Positions 1 through 8,102 of a DNA stretch of 64,000 nucleotides are shown here, piece after piece. This stretch comes from Collinsella aerofaciens (GTDB lineage: Bacteria; Actinomycetota; Coriobacteriia; Coriobacteriales; Coriobacteriaceae). Below the pieces are notes generated by a model. That model did not search any database. It saw only the letters and a list, made by a program, of their open reading frames with translations, and was not told the origin of the DNA. Made by a program: the position numbers and the translations under genes. The stretch is taken from assembly GCF_902364945.1 (NCBI RefSeq), contig NZ_CABJFS010000006.1:1-64000 (forward strand), read 5' to 3'. Every line of letters starts with the position of its first letter. Position 1 is the first letter of the stretch.

Positions 1-82
1 CGTTGCGCTGAGTCCTGAGGCTGTTGCAATGAAAATGAGAATCAAGGCATCCGTTATATGCGTTAGAAAAATAAAATTGTTC

Positions 83-111
83 TTGCAACATACAAGCGGA
101 GCGCATATACT
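83..111 (+). promoter_or_regulatory. Sigma-70-type promoter
   Basis: TTGCAA at 83-88 and TATACT at 106-111 are separated by exactly 17 bp, a good housekeeping-sigma promoter. It lies in AT-rich sequence and points to the small frame at 190 and on to the surface protein gene at 507. Confidence 0.6.
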
Positions 112-189
112 GCAGTCATAGCGTATGAGATGGGGTCTCTAAAAGAGGCCAAGCACAGCAATTTGAGTTTATGTAGACGGGACTTGAGC

Positions 190-420
190 ATGAGCACCAG
201 CAGTTTCTCCTTTAACAACGATAATAGTAGTTACATTAATCTCGAGACTATCCTTGGTTGCACTGTCGGTTCTCGCGCAGAGAACGGGCTTGTATTTCTA
301 GATGAAGAGAAGCCATGCGGCGAAGAACTCGAGTATTTAGATGAGATTGAGCGCGAGCGGAACTATGAGTTTGGCTTTTGCGGAGATCAGTTTCATCACG
401 ATTCAATTCGCTCAATTTAA
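190..420 (+). CDS. Small hypothetical protein (uncertain)
   Basis: A 76-residue frame read from the ATG at 190; the same frame also opens at an ATG at 130 with no ribosome site. The first part is Ser/Asn-rich. The second half is acidic and looks protein-like (LDEIERERNYEFGF). A good promoter lies 80 bp upstream, but the site before 190 is a poor Shine-Dalgarno. Base composition is clearly more AT-rich than the surface protein gene that follows. I do not recognise a family. It could be a real small protein, the degraded end of a transferred gene, or untranslated leader of the surface protein gene. Confidence 0.3.
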   Translation: MSTSSFSFNNDNSSYINLETILGCTVGSRAENGLVFLDEEKPCGEELEYLDEIERERNYEFGFCGDQFHHDSIRSI

Positions 421-506
421 TTACCCCGTTATCACCTCTTTTTAATGGGGCAAGTTGGATCGACTATCTGTGGCAAACAACGGCTCACCGTGGGAAGGAA
501 TCGGCA

Positions 507-3500
507 ATGAGCAAGAACATGAATAAGGACATGAACGGCAAGGCTTTGGGTAAGGCCAAGGCGGCTGGACGCGTGGCGACAGTTGCTGCGGCGACGATTG
601 CCATGACGGGCGGCTCGCTGCTGTCGCCCCTGGCCGCGGCGGCGCAGGGTGCGGATGGCATTGGCGCTGCGGGCGCAACGGCTGCGGTGATGTCGCCGCT
701 GACGAGCGCTGCGGCCGCCGGTGCTGGCGCGGGTGCTGTGTCTGCGGCGCAAAAGGTCGCCGACCTGCAGGCTGCAGTTGATGCGGCGCGTGCCAAAGCT
801 GCTGCTGCCAAGGCCGATCTGGAAGCGGCTGCTGCTCCCTACGATGCCGCTGCCGCCAACCAGCAGCGGGCGCAGGGCGCCTATGACGCGGCCCGCGGTG
901 CAAGCGATAGCGCGGCCTCTGCTGCCTCGGCCGAGCTGGAAAAGCAGCTGGGCGCTGCGCAAGACAAGGCCGATTTGGATGTCAAGACGCTTGAGGACGC
1001 TCAGGCTGCGCTCGATGCCGCCAAGAAGAACCTGACGGACAAGGACGAAGCCCTGACTGCCGCCCGGAAGGCGGCAAGCGATGCCCAGTCTGCGCTCGAG
1101 GCCGCACAGGCCGCTGCATCCGATGCCACGCCCGAGGCCGTAGCCGCCGCCCAGGCTGCCGCAGAGCAGGCGGCGATCGATTTGGAGCAGGCAAAGCAAC
1201 AGGCCGAAGATGCGCAGACCAGGCTCTCGGATGCTCAGGCTGCCGCCGATGACGCCGCTGCCAAGCAGCAGGATACGCAGGTCAAGCTTTCGGCAGCTCA
1301 GCAGGCAAAGACCGCGGCAGATGCGGACGTGGACGCCGCACAGGCGAGCTATGACGCGGCCAAGGCCGATCTGGATCGAGCCGAGCAGGGCGCTGCGGGC
1401 CCGGAGTACGAGGACGCTAAGGCAAAGGTAAACGCTGCGTCCGAGGCGCTGGCGGCCGCCAAGGCCACGCAGTCGCAGCGCGAGGATGAGCTTGCTGCTG
1501 CCGAGCAAGAGGTGAGTGCCGCCGAGGGCGAGGTGCAGACTGCACAGCAGGCAGTTGCCGATCAGCAACAGGTCGCTGCCGAAGCCCAGTCCAAGCTGGG
1601 TGCCGCTGTTGCCGCCAAGACAGCAGCCGACGCCGCCCTCGACCAGGCCAAGACCGATCATGCCTCCGCGCTCACGGAGCTGGCCGATGCCCAGGCCAAG
1701 CTTTCGGCAGCAAAGGACGAGAAAGACGCTGCCGACAAGGCGCTCGATCAGGCGACGGCTCAAAAGCAGCAGGCCGACCAGGCTGTGGCTCAGGCCCAGG
1801 CCAAGCTCGATGCCGCTCAGGCAACGGCGAATGCATCGGCGGAGAACTACCGCCAGGGTGCTATCGCGTTCTTTAAGGGCGTGGGCGCCAACGACGCGGC
1901 AGATATCATCCTCAACTGCAAACTCGCTAGCTACAACAAGGTGGGCGAGGAGGCCGATGCGACGAGCCTGGCCAACATGAAGCAGGCGGTCGTGTGGCTC
2001 AAGGCGTGCAACGAGTATCGCGCGAGCGTTGGCCTGGGTGAGCTCAAGGTGACATATGCCATGATGGCGACCGCCATCGCCGACGCGAACTTCTCCGATA
2101 CGAAGGTCGCGCACGCTCAGCAGTTTAACGTGGGCGAGAATGTGGCGTGGAACTACGGAAGCAATCCGTTTAAGCAGTGGGTCGATCAGGAGAAGGCCAT
2201 CTTTGATGCTGCCGCCGCCTCGCTGGGCGCGTCGGGCCTTACGGGAAAGGCCGCTTACGATTTCTATACAGCGCATAGCTCCCAGATTGATAACTACGCC
2301 GCACTGCACGGTGGACCAAACCCTTCGGTCGGACATTACATCAACGTGATCAACCCCGATTACACCGTGACGGGCATGGGCGTTTGCACGCGAGGGACGC
2401 TGTACGGGAGTACACAGGCGCAAACATTTGTATATTCTGGTCAATGGTATAAGCCGTATAACCTCAATCCGATGACGGTTGCAGAGTATGAGGCTGCGTT
2501 GAATGCGTGGTGTGACTCGTTGGCAAATCCCGAGCAGGGCGTGGATGCGGCACGCAAGGAGCTTGCTGTGGCGCAGGGCGTTGCCGACGATGCCGGCAGC
2601 AAGGTGAGTGCAGCATCGCAGGCCGTTGCAGCAAAGCAAACCCAGGTTGAGCGCGCTGCCGCTAACGTTGATGTCGCGGCAACCAAGGCCTCGGAGGCCC
2701 AGGCTGCCGTGGCGCAAAAGCAGGCTGCAGCTGACGCCGCCGCGCGTGCCGTCAGCGATGCCCGCGCCGATTTGAGCGCTGCCAACGCCGCTGTTGCGGC
2801 AGCGCAGGACGCCGTGGCCGCCAAGTCTGGCGAGCTCGACATTGCCAAGGGCAAGGTGGCTGCTGCCAAGCGCGCACTGGACGCCGCTCGTGCCGGTGTT
2901 GGCGACAAACGGGATGCACTTGCCGCGGCCCAGGATGAGCTAGCGGCGTACTCAGCCGATATCGCCGCTGCTCAGCGTGCGTTTGATGCGGCGTCGTCTG
3001 CACTCGAAAGCGCGCGTGCCAATCAGCGCGAGGCGGAGGCCGAACTTCTTGCCACCCAAGGCGATGCCGATCAGGCAGGCATCGATGCTGCTGCCACTCA
3101 GGTGGAGCTCGATATGGCGCAGCGGGCTGCAAGCGATGCCGACGCCGTCGTGGCAACGGCTCAGGCAAAATCTGATGCAGCTGCCGCCCGCGCCTCTCAG
3201 CTTAAGAATGCCGCCGCAGCACTTGCCAAGGCCACTGGGGACAAAGCGACTGCCGATGCCGCGCTCGATGCAGCGGCGATGGCCGTGAGCGATGCCGAGT
3301 ATGACGTGGTGGAGGCTGACGATGCCGTGGTGGATGCGACTGTCGCGCGCGACGCCTCTGCCGCCGCGGTTGCCCGCCTGCGCAGAATCAATATTGCCGA
3401 AGCCATTGTCAACGGCAGCACTGACGATGCGGACGAGGTACTTAACGCCAAGATCGCTGCGGCCCACGATGCCGCCGAGCGTGCCGCGACCGCCAAGGCC

Positions 3501-3857
3501 GAACTCGATGACGCCGTGGCTGCGACGGATGCCGTGGCGCCGGCATACTTGGAGGCGCTCGCCAACTACACCGCCGCCAAGGTCGAGCTCGACCAGGCTA
3601 TTGCCGAGCTTAACGCCGAGATCGCTCGCCAAGAGGCCGCCGACCGCGGAAACGGCGAGCAGACCCAGCCCGTCACGCAAGTGACGTACCAGGCCAAGCA
3701 TGCGGAGGCAAAGACCGAGGCCACGACTTGGCAGACGGCGATGCCCGCCACGGGCGATGCGTCCGAGCTGCTGGGTGAGACCTTCGTGATCGGCGGCACG
3801 GTCCTGGTGGCCGCCGGCGTATTCCTGTCCGATAAGCGCCGCCAGCTGATCCGTTAG
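507..3857 (+). CDS. Sortase-anchored Ala-rich coiled-coil surface protein with CAP domain
   Basis: 1116 residues from the ATG at 507, chosen because GGAAGG precedes it and a signal peptide begins there (basic start, hydrophobic stretch, AAA-rich cleavage region near residue 46). Residues about 75-445 and 680-1065 are very Ala-rich with Lys/Asp/Gln heptads and so probably long coiled coils. Between them, residues about 490-650 form a CAP/SCP-like domain (CNEYRASVGL, NVGENVAWNYG, VGHYINVINP). The C-terminus has an LPXTG-like signal, MPATGD, near residue 1079, then a hydrophobic segment and the basic tail KRRQLIR, so it is probably sorted to the wall by sortase. Likely an adhesin or wall-modifying stalk; the ligand is unknown. 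The minus-strand frame over this gene is an artefact of its repetitive composition. Confidence 0.85.
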   Translation: MSKNMNKDMNGKALGKAKAAGRVATVAAATIAMTGGSLLSPLAAAAQGADGIGAAGATAAVMSPLTSAAAAGAGAGAVSAAQKVADLQAAVDAARAKAAAAKADLEAAAAPYDAAAANQQRAQGAYDAARGASDSAASAASAELEKQLGAAQDKADLDVKTLEDAQAALDAAKKNLTDKDEALTAARKAASDAQSALEAAQAAASDATPEAVAAAQAAAEQAAIDLEQAKQQAEDAQTRLSDAQAAADDAAAKQQDTQVKLSAAQQAKTAADADVDAAQASYDAAKADLDRAEQGAAGPEYEDAKAKVNAASEALAAAKATQSQREDELAAAEQEVSAAEGEVQTAQQAVADQQQVAAEAQSKLGAAVAAKTAADAALDQAKTDHASALTELADAQAKLSAAKDEKDAADKALDQATAQKQQADQAVAQAQAKLDAAQATANASAENYRQGAIAFFKGVGANDAADIILNCKLASYNKVGEEADATSLANMKQAVVWLKACNEYRASVGLGELKVTYAMMATAIADANFSDTKVAHAQQFNVGENVAWNYGSNPFKQWVDQEKAIFDAAAASLGASGLTGKAAYDFYTAHSSQIDNYAALHGGPNPSVGHYINVINPDYTVTGMGVCTRGTLYGSTQAQTFVYSGQWYKPYNLNPMTVAEYEAALNAWCDSLANPEQGVDAARKELAVAQGVADDAGSKVSAASQAVAAKQTQVERAAANVDVAATKASEAQAAVAQKQAAADAAARAVSDARADLSAANAAVAAAQDAVAAKSGELDIAKGKVAAAKRALDAARAGVGDKRDALAAAQDELAAYSADIAAAQRAFDAASSALESARANQREAEAELLATQGDADQAGIDAAATQVELDMAQRAASDADAVVATAQAKSDAAAARASQLKNAAAALAKATGDKATADAALDAAAMAVSDAEYDVVEADDAVVDATVARDASAAAVARLRRINIAEAIVNGSTDDADEVLNAKIAAAHDAAERAATAKAELDDAVAATDAVAPAYLEALANYTAAKVELDQAIAELNAEIARQEAADRGNGEQTQPVTQVTYQAKHAEAKTEATTWQTAMPATGDASELLGETFVIGGTVLVAAGVFLSDKRRQLIR

Positions 3858-3880
3858 GGACAGGGAAGCGCGCTGTTTTT

Positions 3881-3930
3881 GGCGCGCACCGCAGGGGCAT
3901 GGGCTCTGCGGCGCGCGCCGCCTTTTTCTT
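3881..3930 (+). terminator. Rho-independent terminator of the surface protein gene
   Basis: Near-perfect 14-bp inverted repeat (3881-3894 with 3906-3919), very GC-rich, followed by GCCTTTTTCTT. It separates the surface protein gene from the next small gene. Confidence 0.75.
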
Positions 3931-3953
3931 CAAGATTGATTAAGGAGGGATAT

Positions 3954-4319
3954 ATGCAAATAAGAGGAGAGGCCGCGATCGCCTGCGGATTCATGGCGGG
4001 TCTGGCAACGGGGTTGCTGTTCGATGGATGTTTCGACAGCTATATCAATCGATTCTGCGATTTTGGTTTTTCGAGAGGCAAGCCTTGGAAAACAGCGCCA
4101 GCTCGTCAAGAGGTGGCTGCGCCCATCGAGCCCCGCAGTGTGGATACCTCAAAAATCAAGGTAATCGTCACTAAGAACGGCAAGATTTACCACCGTTCTA
4201 CGGGGTGCAAAAGCCTTCCTCAAAACGCCATTAAAACAAGCGTACCATTAGCGGCTGCACTCAAGCGAGGCAAGACGCCCTGCCCAACATGCTGCCCGCC
4301 AACAGTGTGCTCGATCTAG
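3954..4319 (+). CDS. Small membrane-anchored/exported Cys-rich protein
   Basis: 121 residues from the ATG at 3954, preceded by AAGGAGGGA. The N-terminus has a hydrophobic segment (AAIACGFMAGLATGLLF) that could be a signal anchor. The C-terminal part carries the pattern YHRSTGCKSL...KTPCPTCCP. That matches a short domain I know from the ends of Gram-positive exported nucleases and hypothetical proteins, in which a His and several Cys probably bind metal. No enzymatic domain is visible. It stands alone between a terminator and the phosphoesterase cluster. Function is unknown; metal binding is inferred from the motif only. Confidence 0.6.
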   Translation: MQIRGEAAIACGFMAGLATGLLFDGCFDSYINRFCDFGFSRGKPWKTAPARQEVAAPIEPRSVDTSKIKVIVTKNGKIYHRSTGCKSLPQNAIKTSVPLAAALKRGKTPCPTCCPPTVCSI

Positions 4320-4447
4320 TTTTTTGGGTGTTTGATCCGTTTGGATGGAAGAACGAAGGGTAAGCCCTAAGGGATACAGATGCCGGCCCGGCCTGCAATT
4401 TCTTCCATTGATTTGTCCAGAGTCGCACAGCACGGACGTGTTGTTTG

Positions 4448-5203
4448 ATGTCTATTTTCGTTACCGGAGACGTTCACGGTGTTGCCGAGTATGGGGCGAG
4501 TCGCTTCTCGTCGCGCGTTTGGCCATTGGGTCGAACGCTGACGCGCGATGACGTTGTCATCGTTGCCGGCGACTTTGGCTTTATATGGAGCGGCTCGAAC
4601 ACCGACAAATACTGGCTCGACTGGTTTGAGTCCAAGCCCTGGACCACGTGTTTTGTCGACGGCAATCACGAGAACCATCATCTGCTGGCGGGGCTGCCAA
4701 TGCGTGAGTGGAACGGGGGCCTCGTTCACGAGGTTCGCCCGCACGTGCTGCACCTGATGCGCGGCGAGGTGTTCGACATCACGGGGACCACGGTGCTCGC
4801 CATGGGTGGCGCCGCGAGCCATGACAAACAGTGGCGTCAGGAGGGAAAGACGTGGTGGCCCGAGGAGATGCCGAGTGAGCGCGAGATCAAACACTGTCGC
4901 GCCTCGCTCGATCGCGCGGGCTGGAAGGTCGACTATGTTGTGACGCACGAGGCGCCGGTCGATTTGGCTGACGAGCTGTGCATGGAGTGCAATCGCGAGT
5001 TCTACGACGATTCGCTGCAGGCCTTTTTGGGCGAGCTCGACGGGCGGCTCGACTACCGCACCTGGTTCTTTGGCCATTACCATGACGATGAATGGCGCGA
5101 TGACAAGCATCGCCTTATCTACCAAGATATCGTGCCGATCGAAGCGCGATGTGCCGATGGGCAGGATGAGACGGCGAGTGACTATTTTGAGCAAGAGCGT
5201 TAG
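4448..5203 (+). CDS. Calcineurin-like metallophosphoesterase (1 of 3)
   Basis: 251 residues from the ATG at 4448 (a TTG directly before it is in frame; no strong ribosome site). All metallophosphoesterase signatures are present in order: GDVHG (near residue 8), GDFGF, GNHE, the THEA block and GHYH near the C-terminus. These residues bind a two-metal centre in the family. It is clearly paralogous to the third gene of the cluster (shared FVDGNHE, LMRGEVF/LTRGEVF, GWKVDYVVTH). The substrate cannot be read from sequence; family members act on phosphoproteins, nucleotides or nucleic acids. It lies 9 bp before the second phosphoesterase and is presumably co-transcribed. Confidence 0.85.
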   Translation: MSIFVTGDVHGVAEYGASRFSSRVWPLGRTLTRDDVVIVAGDFGFIWSGSNTDKYWLDWFESKPWTTCFVDGNHENHHLLAGLPMREWNGGLVHEVRPHVLHLMRGEVFDITGTTVLAMGGAASHDKQWRQEGKTWWPEEMPSEREIKHCRASLDRAGWKVDYVVTHEAPVDLADELCMECNREFYDDSLQAFLGELDGRLDYRTWFFGHYHDDEWRDDKHRLIYQDIVPIEARCADGQDETASDYFEQER

Positions 5204-5212
5204 GAGGTCCCC

Positions 5213-5851
5213 ATGATCTGGTTTACCAGCGATACCCACTTTGGGCACGAGAACATGCTGCGGCTCGCCGACAGGCCTTGGTCGACTGTTGGGCAGATGA
5301 ACGACGCCATGGTCGCTAGCATTAATAGCAAGGTCGCTGCGGATGACGAGCTTTACATTTTGGGTGACTTCAGCTTTAAGATGACGGTCCAAGATGCCTA
5401 CGAGCTGCGCAAGAGCATTGCATGCAAGCGCGTCCATCTGCTGCCCGGCAACCATGACAAAGACTGGACGCAGCCTGCGGTGGCGGATGCTTTTATCGTC
5501 GAGCCGCCCATTTGCGTGCTCAAGATCGACCGTCAAAAAATCGTGCTGAGCCACTATCCCATGGTCGATTGGCAGGGCATGTCGCACGGTGGCTGGCATC
5601 TGCACGGACATATCCACAGCTGCGGCGGCGCGTACAACAAGTTCAACCTTCGGCAGGGACTGCTGCGCTATGACGTGGGCGTGGACGCCAGCGGCTACGC
5701 TCCGGTGAGCTTGGAGGAGCTCAAGTCATGGTTTGCGCAGGTCGACGAGCCGGCGTGTTGCGTTAAGTGGCCGTGGTGGGTCAACGCCACGGGCGATGAG
5801 CAGGTCGAGCACGATCTCGAAACCTATAAGAGGGAAGTGGTGATCCGATGA
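5213..5851 (+). CDS. Calcineurin-like metallophosphoesterase (2 of 3)
   Basis: 212 residues, with GGAGG before the ATG at 5213. It belongs to a different branch from its neighbours: SDTHFGHENM at the N-terminus, GDFSF, GNHDKDW, SHYPM and HGHIH. This resembles the compact phosphoesterases often found in phages and mobile regions, but no phage genes are nearby. Its last codons overlap the next gene by 4 bp (ATGA), which argues for translational coupling in one operon with genes 1 and 3. The biochemical substrate is unknown. Confidence 0.85.
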   Translation: MIWFTSDTHFGHENMLRLADRPWSTVGQMNDAMVASINSKVAADDELYILGDFSFKMTVQDAYELRKSIACKRVHLLPGNHDKDWTQPAVADAFIVEPPICVLKIDRQKIVLSHYPMVDWQGMSHGGWHLHGHIHSCGGAYNKFNLRQGLLRYDVGVDASGYAPVSLEELKSWFAQVDEPACCVKWPWWVNATGDEQVEHDLETYKREVVIR

Positions 5852-6573
5852 CAGTCTATGTGACGGGCGATATTCATGGCGGCCTCGACATGCAAAAGCT
5901 GCGCGATTGGGACCTTGGGGATAGCCTGACGAGCGACGACTATCTGATTATCGCGGGCGACTTTGGCTTTCCCTGGGATTTCTCTGCCGAGGAATGTGCC
6001 GACATCGCTTGGCTGGAGTCGCGCCCCTATACCGTGCTGTTCGTCGACGGCAACCACGAGCGTTTCGATCACTGGGCGGAGCGTCCCATGGAGCTGTGGC
6101 ACGGTGGGCTGACGCAGCGTCTGTCGGATACCTCCCCCATACGGCGCCTGACGCGCGGCGAGGTTTTTGAGCTCGACGGCTCAACGATCTTTACCATGGG
6201 CGGCGCCACGAGCGTGGACAAAGAATACCGCATTCCCTATTCCAGCTGGTGGCCGCAGGAACTGCCGGACGAGCGCAACTTTGAGGAGGCGCGGGCAAAG
6301 CTCGACAGCGTGGGTTGGAAGGTCGACTACGTGGTCACCCACACCTGCTCTACGCGCATGCTTTCGCCCACGCTTTATCCGGCGCCCGGCTGGAATTGCC
6401 CCGCCGTTGATCGGCTTACGGCGTTTTTCGATGAGCTGGAGGACCGCTTGGACTACAAGCGCTGGTACTACGGGCATTTTCATCGGGATGCCAACCCGGC
6501 CGAGCGCCATACCGTGCTCTACGACTGCATCGTTCGCCTGGGCGACGAACTCCAGCCCTGGGATGTTGCGTAG
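5848..6573 (+). CDS. Calcineurin-like metallophosphoesterase (3 of 3)
   Basis: 241 residues. The start at 5848 overlaps the stop of the second phosphoesterase (ATGA). Motifs are TGDIHG, AGDFGFPW, DGNHERF, VVTH and GHFH. It is a paralogue of the first gene, so the cluster looks like a duplicated subfamily split by an unrelated member. It converges on gluQ with only 15 bp between the stops, and no obvious terminator lies there. Substrate unknown. Confidence 0.85.
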   Translation: MTVYVTGDIHGGLDMQKLRDWDLGDSLTSDDYLIIAGDFGFPWDFSAEECADIAWLESRPYTVLFVDGNHERFDHWAERPMELWHGGLTQRLSDTSPIRRLTRGEVFELDGSTIFTMGGATSVDKEYRIPYSSWWPQELPDERNFEEARAKLDSVGWKVDYVVTHTCSTRMLSPTLYPAPGWNCPAVDRLTAFFDELEDRLDYKRWYYGHFHRDANPAERHTVLYDCIVRLGDELQPWDVA

Positions 6574-6588
6574 GGGTGGGGTGCCTGA

Positions 6589-7593
6589 TTACTCAGCCGT
6601 TACGGTAATGTTCTCCCTGTGCTTGCGGATAACATCCCAGCTAAAATGCTCGACCAGCTGCTCGGCAGAGCGCGGCGTGGTGCCCGGCGCGATGCCCGTT
6701 TGTCCGGCGAGCCAACCCAGCAGCGCTTCGGGCGTGCCAAAGCGGGCGCGGAGTTCGCCCAGGTCCAGATCGCGGTCTCGTTTGGAAAGGCGGCGGCCGT
6801 CCGGTGCCATGAGCAGCGGAATATGTGCGTAGTGCGGCGTGGGCAGTCCCAACAGGTGCTGCAGATAGATCTGGCGCGGCGTGGACCCCAGCAGGTCGCA
6901 TCCGCGCACGACCTCGGTGACGCCCATGGCAGCGTCGTCGACCACCACGGCTAGCTGATAGGCAAACACGCCGTCGCTGCGGCGCACCAAAAAGTCGCCG
7001 CACTCGGTGGCGAGTGCTTCGCATTGGGCGCCGTACGTGCGATCCACAAATTCGATCACGTCGTCTGCGAGGTCGTCGACGGTGGGCACGCGCAGACGTG
7101 TGGCCGGCGCGCGCAGGGCGCTGCGGCGGGCCACCTCCTCGGCCGAAAGACTTCGGCAGGCGCCACGGTAGATGGGCGTGCCGTCGCTCGCGTGCGGTGC
7201 ACTCGCGGCGTGGAGCTCGGCGCGTGTGCAAAAGCAGGGATAGGTGAGGCCGGCGTATTGCAACTGGTGCAGGGCGTCCTCGTACAAGTCCAGGCGGTCG
7301 TGCTGGTAGTAGGGGCCTTCGTCCCACTCCAGCCCCAGCCAGGCCAGGTCGTCAATCAATTGAGTGGCAAGTTCGGGGCGCTTGCAGCGATCGTCCAGGT
7401 CCTCAATGCGTAACACGATGCTGCCGCCCTGGCCGCGGGCCGAAAGCCACGCGCACAGGCAGCTGAACACGTTGCCCAGGTGCATGCGGCCCGAGGGCGA
7501 CGGGGCAAAGCGCCCCACGACGGGGGTGGGGGCGGCCGGCGTCGTTGGCGCGTCGGCGGCGGGTGTTGCTATGTTGCGTGCGTTGATGTCCAT
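6589..7593 (-). CDS. gluQ: Glutamyl-queuosine tRNA(Asp) synthetase
   Basis: 334 residues from the ATG at 7593. The protein is a truncated class I glutamyl-tRNA synthetase: the HIGH-like motif SGRMHLGN and the KMSKS-like RLSKRD are present, but the anticodon-binding half is missing. That is the hallmark of GluQ, which activates Glu and attaches it to queuosine in tRNA(Asp). FAPSPSG, IEDLDDR and the Cys pair in YPCFC (the zinc knuckle region) also fit. The reading frame extends upstream to 7707, but a TATACT box directly before the ATG at 7593 and the absence of a ribosome site favour a leaderless message from 7593. Confidence 0.88.
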   Translation of the reverse strand: MDINARNIATPAADAPTTPAAPTPVVGRFAPSPSGRMHLGNVFSCLCAWLSARGQGGSIVLRIEDLDDRCKRPELATQLIDDLAWLGLEWDEGPYYQHDRLDLYEDALHQLQYAGLTYPCFCTRAELHAASAPHASDGTPIYRGACRSLSAEEVARRSALRAPATRLRVPTVDDLADDVIEFVDRTYGAQCEALATECGDFLVRRSDGVFAYQLAVVVDDAAMGVTEVVRGCDLLGSTPRQIYLQHLLGLPTPHYAHIPLLMAPDGRRLSKRDRDLDLGELRARFGTPEALLGWLAGQTGIAPGTTPRSAEQLVEHFSWDVIRKHRENITVTAE

Positions 7594-7600
7594 GCGGACG

Positions 7601-7606
7601 AGTATA
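7601..7606 (-). promoter_or_regulatory. -10 box of gluQ, leaderless arrangement
   Basis: TATACT on the minus strand ends 7 bp before the gluQ ATG, so transcription would start at or next to the A of the start codon. No Shine-Dalgarno is present. The hexamer 17 bp upstream (GTCTCC) is a poor -35. Confidence 0.5.
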
Positions 7607-7730
7607 GCGCGGGGCGCGGTGGGGGAGACGCTGCCGTGGCCTGCAAGTTGCTGAGGCCGCGCGTTGCGCGTGCCGGACCACCGGCTCGGCACCTTAATCG
7701 TCGTCAATCAATCTAGCTCTCAAACGACAG

Positions 7731-7764
7731 AAACCCCGGCAGCTCTTCGCAACTGCCGGGGTTT
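7731..7764. other. Strong hairpin in the gluQ-DUF2207 intergenic region
   Basis: A 12-bp perfect inverted repeat (AAACCCCGGCAG with CTGCCGGGGTTT) around a 10-nt loop. Neither strand has a clear U tract, so I do not call it a terminator. The 509 bp from 7594 to 8102 otherwise hold a core-type hairpin repeat near 7957 and the unassigned promoter of the DUF2207 gene. Confidence 0.5.
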
Positions 7765-7956
7765 CCGCGGAAAAGGGGGACATGATCCTCGAGCGAACGG
7801 CAAAGGGGCAAACCGTTTTCGCTCAACTGCTTTATGCCCCTCGCTCGCCGGCTTAATCGGCTCACGCCGCGCCCACACAAAGCCGCTACACCTGTGATGG
7901 AGCTATGAAGTGGTATCTATTGCCGGAGCGGGCTATGCCAAGGAGTGTCCCAGATT

Positions 7957-7989
7957 GCCGGCAGATAAGGAACGTCCCCAGGTGCCGGC
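7957..7989. repeat. Variable-arm hairpin repeat (GGGGAC core)
   Basis: Arms GCCGGCA and TGCCGGC flank the reversed core AGGAACGTCCCC. A second, weaker member of the same family (core AAGGAGTGTCCC) abuts it on the left from about 7937. See the finding on this repeat family. Confidence 0.6.
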
Positions 7990-8102
7990 CGCGGGTGTGA
8001 CTTTCGGCCCGTTTTGACGCTCCGCTGACCTAGATGTTCGTTACATGAACCCGCAAACGTGGGACAATGACGCTACTGGTACCACAGACAAAGGATGTGC
8101 CT

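Noticed and set aside
57-420. Start at 130 for the first small frame
   Set aside because: No ribosome site at 130; 190 is at least as plausible, and the whole frame remains doubtful.
432-2717. 761-residue frame on the minus strand opposite the surface protein
   Set aside because: It is the shadow of a strongly biased Ala/Lys/Asp repeat gene: Leu/Gly/Arg-rich low complexity, no ribosome site, no family motif. The plus-strand gene has signal peptide, CAP domain and sorting signal.
4448-6573. Phosphoesterase trio as a known defence or phage module
   Set aside because: Only gene 2 resembles phage-type enzymes; no phage, nuclease or nucleotide-cyclase genes are adjacent.
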